Below, one piece after another: positions 43,142-46,111 of a DNA stretch of 46,111 bases. The notes beneath the pieces were generated by a model. It was given only the letters and a program-made list of their open reading frames with translations, searched no databases and was not told the origin of the DNA. The stretch is from positions 1 to 46,111 of the forward strand of contig CAJOLC010000014.1 of the NCBI GenBank assembly GCA_905235305.1, given 5' to 3'. Positions within the stretch are counted from its first letter, which is position 1; each line of letters opens with the position of its first letter. The position numbers and the translations under genes are program-made. The DNA is from an uncultured Bacteroidaceae bacterium. Its GTDB lineage: Bacteria; Bacteroidota; Bacteroidia; Bacteroidales; Bacteroidaceae.

Positions 43142-44440
43142 CTATATATGTCCGTAGAGGTCGAAGTCATCCGCGCTGTCTATCACCACGGAGACGAACA
43201 TCCCGGGACACAGGTCTGGAGCATCCGTCCGCCTGATGAGCACCTCGGGATCCACTTCGGGCGAGTCGTACTCGGTGCGGCCTATGAAGTAATCACCCTC
43301 TTGGCGGTCAATGATCACCTTCATAGTCTGCCCCACCTTGCTTTCCTGTACCTCGGCACTTATCTGCTGCTGCAGGCGCATCAGCTTGCTCAGGCGGGCC
43401 TGCTTCACTTCCTCGGGAACGTCATCCTCATAGTGCTCGGCGGCATACGTCCCTTCTTCTTCGCTGTAAGCAAACGCTCCCATGCGTTCAAACCTTGCCC
43501 ACTTGACGAAATCAAGCAGTTCGCGGAAGTCGTCGTCGCTCTCGCCAGGGAAGCCTACCATAAGGGTTGTGCGGAGATGAATATCGGGTATCTCGCGACG
43601 GATTTCTTCGATGAAATCGTAGGTTTCTTGCTTTGTGATGTGCCGATGCATGGCGGAAAGCTGCCCGTCGCTGATGTGTTGCAAGGCAACGTCGAGGTAC
43701 TTGCAGACATTAGCATGACGCTTCATGACCTGCAGGAGTTCCTTGGGGAAGTTGGCAGGATAGGCATAGTGGAGGCGAACCCATTCAACTCCAGGCACTT
43801 CGGCAATACGTTCGACGAGAGGGGCGAGCATCTGGCGACCATAAAGGTCGGTGCCATAGCCCGTGAGCTCTTGGGCAATCACCTGGAATTCCTTGACTCC
43901 TTTTGCTACCAGTGCTTCTACTTCGGTCACGATTTCTTCGATGGAATGGCTCTTTTGCTTGCCTGTGATGATGGGAATGGCGCAATATGCGCACTGGCGG
44001 TTGCAGCCTTCGCTTATCTTGAGGTAGGCATAGTGTGAAGGTGTCGTGAGGCGTCGGTCGTTGCGGGCATCCTCGCGATAGGTTCCGCCTAAGTCCTTGA
44101 CAATCTGCTCCCAGTCGAATTTGCCGTAGAATCGATCCACCTCGGGCAGCTCGAGCTTAAGTTCGTCGAAATAGCGTTGGGAGAGACATCCCATGACGAT
44201 AAGCCTGCGGAGCTTTCCCTCCTGCTTCCGCCGGGCAAGTTCCAGTATCATGTTGATGCTTTCCTCCTTCGCATCGCCGATGAAACCGCAGGTATTTACG
44301 ATTGCCGTCTCGCCTTTCGGCTCTTCGGCATCGTGCGTTACCTCGTATCCGCACAGTTCAAGCTGACGAATGAGCTTCTCGCTATCGACGAGGTTCTTGC
44401 TGCATCCGAGCGTAATGATGTCTATGGTACGGGGCTTCAT
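43142..44440 (-). CDS. rimO: Ribosomal protein S12 methylthiotransferase RimO
   Basis: RimO, a radical-SAM enzyme, adds a methylthio group to an Asp of ribosomal protein S12. The 432-residue protein has the UPF0004 domain with Cys13, Cys51 and Cys85 (LGCSKNLVDSE, VNTCGFIGDAKEES, VMGCLSQRY) for the auxiliary cluster, the radical SAM CX3CX2C (Cys146, Cys150, Cys153 in EGCNRQCAYCAIP) and a C-terminal TRAM domain. LGCSKNLVDSE distinguishes it from MiaB. Its ATG overlaps the ftsY stop (ATGA). Confidence 0.97.
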   Translation of the reverse strand: MKPRTIDIITLGCSKNLVDSEKLIRQLELCGYEVTHDAEEPKGETAIVNTCGFIGDAKEESINMILELARRKQEGKLRRLIVMGCLSQRYFDELKLELPEVDRFYGKFDWEQIVKDLGGTYREDARNDRRLTTPSHYAYLKISEGCNRQCAYCAIPIITGKQKSHSIEEIVTEVEALVAKGVKEFQVIAQELTGYGTDLYGRQMLAPLVERIAEVPGVEWVRLHYAYPANFPKELLQVMKRHANVCKYLDVALQHISDGQLSAMHRHITKQETYDFIEEIRREIPDIHLRTTLMVGFPGESDDDFRELLDFVKWARFERMGAFAYSEEEGTYAAEHYEDDVPEEVKQARLSKLMRLQQQISAEVQESKVGQTMKVIIDRQEGDYFIGRTEYDSPEVDPEVLIRRTDAPDLCPGMFVSVVIDSADDFDLYGHI

Positions 44441-45390
44441 GACTTGAAGAGGGAATCCACAAACTCGCGTCTGTTGAAGGGTTGGAGGTCCTCTGCACGT
44501 TCACCCAAACCGATGTAGCGCACGGGAATCTTGAATTGGTCGCTGATGCCTATTACCACTCCGCCCTTGGCACTGCCGTCGAGCTTGGTGATAGCCATGC
44601 TTGTCACCTCCGTGGCGGTGGTGAATTGCTTGGCCTGCTCAAAGGCATTCTGGCCGGTGCTGCCGTCCAGAACAAGCATCACGTCGTGGGGAGCGTCGGG
44701 CATGAGCTTTTGCATCACGCGCTTAATCTTTGAGAGTTCGTCCATCAGGCCTTTCTTGTTGTGCAGGCGGCCAGCTGTGTCGATGAGGACGACGTCGGCC
44801 TGGTTGGCGATGGCACTGCTGAGTGTGTCGTAGGCCACGCTTGCAGGGTCGCTGCCCATCTTTTGCTTTACGACAGGCACCCCTATCCTTTCGCCCCAGA
44901 TGACTATCTGCTCTACGGCTGCGGCACGGAAGGTGTCGGCGGCTCCGAGCATAACTTTCAGCCCGGCCTCCTTAAACTGGTAGGCCAGCTTGCCGATGGT
45001 TGTGGTCTTGCCCACGCCGTTCACGCCGACGACGAGTATTACATACGGACGTTTGTCTGCAGGAATCTGGAAGCCTTCGGTGTCATCCGTGTTGTTCTCC
45101 GTCAATAATTGCGCGATTTCATCGCGTAAAATGCCGTTCAGCTCGCCAGTGGTGACGTACTTGTCGCGCGCCACACGAGCCTCTATTCGCTTGATAATGT
45201 CGAGCGTTGTATCCACGCCCACGTCACTTGTCACGAGGACTTCCTCCAGGTTGTCGAGCACATCGTCGTCCACCTTCGTCTTGCCTGCCACTGCCCGCGA
45301 CAGCTTGTCGAAGAAGCTTTGCTTCGTCTTTTCGAGTCCCTGGTCGAGTGTCTCCTTCTTTTCCTTGCTGAAGAAATTAAAGAATCCCAT
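44437..45390 (-). CDS. ftsY: Signal recognition particle receptor FtsY
   Basis: FtsY is the SRP receptor GTPase that delivers ribosomes to SecYEG at the inner membrane. The 317-residue protein has a short N-terminal region, the NG domain with P-loop GVNGVGKTTTIGKLA, AADTFRAAAVEQ, DTAGRLHNKKGLM and the closing TKLDGSAKGG. The acidic A domain of the E. coli protein is absent, as is usual for short FtsY forms. It leads the ftsY-rimO-HU-HU/LysM operon, with a TATCTTTG element 27 bases upstream. Confidence 0.97.
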   Translation of the reverse strand: MGFFNFFSKEKKETLDQGLEKTKQSFFDKLSRAVAGKTKVDDDVLDNLEEVLVTSDVGVDTTLDIIKRIEARVARDKYVTTGELNGILRDEIAQLLTENNTDDTEGFQIPADKRPYVILVVGVNGVGKTTTIGKLAYQFKEAGLKVMLGAADTFRAAAVEQIVIWGERIGVPVVKQKMGSDPASVAYDTLSSAIANQADVVLIDTAGRLHNKKGLMDELSKIKRVMQKLMPDAPHDVMLVLDGSTGQNAFEQAKQFTTATEVTSMAITKLDGSAKGGVVIGISDQFKIPVRYIGLGERAEDLQPFNRREFVDSLFKS

Positions 45391-45416
45391 ATATCTCTCT
45401 GCTTAGTATTCGCGGG

Positions 45417-45424
45417 CAAAGATA
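45417..45424 (-). promoter_or_regulatory. Bacteroidota -7 promoter element for the ftsY operon
   Basis: The minus strand reads TATCTTTGCCCGCG, an exact TAnnTTTG, 27 bases before the ftsY start. A CTTG lies 22 bases further upstream at the -33 side. Confidence 0.75.
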
Positions 45425-45493
45425 GCAAAAAAAGCCCAATCCATCGCAAGATTTACCGAAATTTTAGTATTTATTAAGTAATGTAAGGCAACA

Positions 45494-45524
45494 CAAAAGC
45501 TCCTTCGTCTCACGACGAAGGAGC
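45494..45524 (-). terminator. Terminator of the TonB-family gene
   Basis: GCTCCTTCGTC and GACGAAGGAGC form a perfect 11-bp stem (45499-45509 and 45514-45524) around a 4-base loop. On the minus strand it is followed by TTTTGTG, 39 bases after the stop codon. Confidence 0.85.
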
Positions 45525-45563
45525 AATATGACGCGTCGATGTATATACCTAACAATAAACCAA

Positions 45564-46111
45564 TTACTGAAGGCGGAACATGAAGGGAAGCGTGAGGAGG
45601 CTACGGACGGCATTGCCTTCGTCGTCCTTCGCAGGCTCCCATTTGGGCATCTGCTCCACTACGCGCTTGGCTTCCACGTAGAGCAAGTCGCCGAGGTCCA
45701 TGCCCTCCTTTGGGAGCTCCGTTGCTTCGGGGTGCTCCTCCTTATAGGGAACTACATCCGCTTGTGCGAGCTTCTTGCTCGGAGCCTGCCTTTTCTCTAT
45801 ATGAGAGAGGCTGCCGTCCTTCTCGACAACGAAACTGACGAGGACTCTTCCCTGCACGCCGAAATAATGGCAAAGCTTGGGATAGCGGATGTTCTCGGCA
45901 AGGAACTTGTAGCACTCAGCCTCGCCTCCGGGGAACTTTGCCCTCTCTTTTACCAAATTATAGATAGTGTCGTTGCTGTTGAAAACCTCCTTGCCCTCGA
46001 GTATTATCTTGGAGACGTTCTTGCCATTGACTGTGATATTGCCGTCGTCGTCCATCTCTGCTCCAGGCAACTTCTTTACGAGTTCCTTGACGTCCGCCGC
46101 TTCGCTTTGCT
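45564..46111 (-). CDS. TonB family protein, C-terminal part (cut by window end)
   Basis: The gene enters from beyond 46111; about 182 codons are seen. They open with QSEAADVKELVKKLPGAEMD, DDGNITVNGKNVSKIILEGKEVFNSN, the plug-like motif common before the barrel in Bacteroidota outer membrane receptors and in some TonB proteins. A TonB C-terminal domain follows (KFPGGEAECYKFLAENIRYPK, VQGRVLVSFVVEKDGSLSHIE, VEQMPKWEPAKDDEGN, VRSLLTLPFMFRLQ). TonB passes energy from the inner membrane to outer membrane receptors. The N-terminal part is unseen, so a fusion such as an M56-peptidase/TonB cannot be excluded. Confidence 0.85.
   Translation of the reverse strand, partial: QSEAADVKELVKKLPGAEMDDDGNITVNGKNVSKIILEGKEVFNSNDTIYNLVKERAKFPGGEAECYKFLAENIRYPKLCHYFGVQGRVLVSFVVEKDGSLSHIEKRQAPSKKLAQADVVPYKEEHPEATELPKEGMDLGDLLYVEAKRVVEQMPKWEPAKDDEGNAVRSLLTLPFMFRLQ

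Overview
The window looks like a chromosomal segment of a Bacteroidales bacterium, most likely a Prevotella-like genus. The evidence is gene content (Bat aerotolerance operon, DUF4924, the GT2/DUF4922/SpoIID fusion, DUF5113-type kinase, DUF4369 lipoprotein), Bacteroidota promoters of the form TTTG-(19-20 bp)-TAnnTTTG ahead of many genes, weak Shine-Dalgarno use, and many short lipoproteins. Coding density is high and there is no prophage, conjugative element or classic insertion sequence.

Layout. 1-4.9 kb: a lipoprotein facing a minus-strand LysE-type exporter / DUF4924 / prfC operon, then a ROK glucokinase read divergently. 4.9-9.05 kb: a non-coding island, gapA with a tiny lipoprotein ORF upstream, mscL, a secreted GH76-like mannanase and tRNA-Cys(GCA). 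9.05-24.4 kb, all plus strand: DUF4369 lipoprotein and plsC-like acyltransferase; a PEP-synthase-like gene split by a frameshift; an AGCS sodium/alanine symporter; a 1239-residue GT2-HIT/GalT-like-SpoIID fusion with an ATP-grasp-like partner; then pyrE, a SRPBCC protein, argH and a cysteine-rich lipoprotein.

24.6-41.5 kb, all minus strand, is one nearly unbroken run of about 13 genes beginning at a clear promoter before moxR: moxR, a broken DUF559 gene, DUF58, a BatD-like membrane protein, batA, a batB-batC fusion, batD, batE, a PAP2 phosphatase, a double-module hybrid kinase, its response regulator, a small AbgT-like membrane protein and the UvrD/PcrA helicase. The Bat/MoxR/VWA proteins are an envelope and stress module; the kinase and regulator lie in the same transcription unit. 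41.8-45.4 kb, minus strand: ftsY, rimO, a stand-alone HU gene and a HU-TM-LysM gene that may link nucleoid and envelope. The window ends inside a TonB-family gene.

The most unusual content is between the genes. Three arrays share one architecture: a left GGGTTGCT end, 22-bp units made of a 16-bp CATG-centred palindrome plus CAATTG, and a right CAAA(G/C)AACCC end. Two arrays are exactly 80 bp; the third is exactly 22 bp longer and has swapped its palindrome for another. Degenerate 7-bp tandem repeats of several unrelated sequences sit directly before start codons, and two lie inside pcrA. A family of GC-rich palindromes (CCCTCCC..GGGAGGG with a GGGGT-rich tail) flanks the DUF559 gene in opposite orientation and has contributed the ends of neighbouring bat genes. 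Four frameshifts, two at four-base A runs, are either real decay or sequence error and should be judged together.
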